This document shows positions 42,735-42,810 of a stretch of DNA of 42,810 bases, piece after piece. The position numbers and the translations under genes were made by a program. Position 1 is the first letter of the stretch. Each line of letters opens with the position of its first letter. A model generated the notes under the pieces. It searched no databases. It was not told the origin of the DNA and saw nothing but the letters and a program-made list of their open reading frames with translations. Origin of the DNA: Acetobacteraceae bacterium (lineage in GTDB: Bacteria; Pseudomonadota; Alphaproteobacteria; Acetobacterales; Acetobacteraceae); assembly GCA_019750465.1 (NCBI GenBank), contig JAIEOP010000270.1:1-42810 (forward strand), given 5' to 3'.

Positions 42735-42810
42735 TGTGATTCGGCGTGGAATAGGGACCCCCTTGGAGGGGTGATCGGCGTCCAAAAGGGACCCCTCTGA
42801 GGAGGGGTTC
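42735..42810. mobile_element. IS21-type terminus at the right edge
   Basis: From TGTGAT at 42735 two related repeats follow, 42737-42762 (TGATTCGGCGT...GGGACCCC) and 42772-42796 (TGATCGGCGT...GGGACCCC). Each is followed by a T(T)GGAGGGG-like tract. A TG start and multiple internal repeats with GGCGTCCAAAAGGGACC are what IS21-family ends look like. The element continues beyond the window, so its transposase genes are not seen. Confidence 0.5.

Overview
The window is GC-rich DNA, roughly 70% in the left half by eye. It looks like an alphaproteobacterium of the Acetobacteraceae type (Roseomonas-like). The grounds are the ispH-thrB-rnhA neighbourhood, Bug/TctC-type solute receptors beside MmgE/PrpD and sugar-acid genes, a gcvT-gcvH-gcvP operon under a tandem glycine riboswitch, and the codon use. 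The family assignment is inference from content. No tRNA, rRNA or CRISPR array was recognised.

Left half (1-18386), chromosomal housekeeping. It opens with the 5' part of a frameshifted IS4-type transposase. A catabolic block follows: MmgE/PrpD protein, Bug-type periplasmic receptor, IlvD/Edd sugar-acid dehydratase, a small unknown gene, an SDR dehydrogenase and an FAH-family hydrolase. The last three enzymes fit a non-phosphorylative deoxy-sugar-acid route such as the L-fuconate or L-rhamnonate 2,4-diketo route. A nested pair of GC-rich hairpins separates it from an alpha/beta hydrolase. Then come, on the minus strand, the glycine cleavage genes gcvT-gcvH-gcvP with an overlapping NUDIX gene, a lipoprotein gene, and the plus-strand run ispH - DUF2235 hydrolase - thrB - rnhA.

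Right half (about 18388-42810), an accessory island. It starts directly after rnhA with what looks like a lone IS21-type end. It carries a metallophosphoesterase, a divergent XRE/nucleotidyltransferase pair (toxin-antitoxin-like) with a second diverged phosphoesterase tail beyond it, and an AT-richer secreted-protein gene. The central block, 21787-29345, looks like an antiphage locus: an AIPR-family protein, a HerA-type ATPase, a NurA-type nuclease, a 55-residue membrane microprotein, a Vsr-type endonuclease and a Dcm-type cytosine methyltransferase. I do not recognise this combination as a named system, and it is my main candidate for an undescribed one. Several small unknown genes follow, then three plus-strand genes each ending in a perfect 11-bp-stem hairpin. 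The last of these fuses two XRE domains to a phage-type adenine methyltransferase.

The right end holds three paralogous RTX (calcium-binding nonapeptide repeat) proteins on the minus strand, interleaved with two unknown genes. All three share one C-terminal region, presumably the type I secretion signal, and a recurring module of about 105 residues. The rightmost paralogue is cut off at position 42735 by sequence resembling an IS21-family terminus. No type I exporter genes are in the window.
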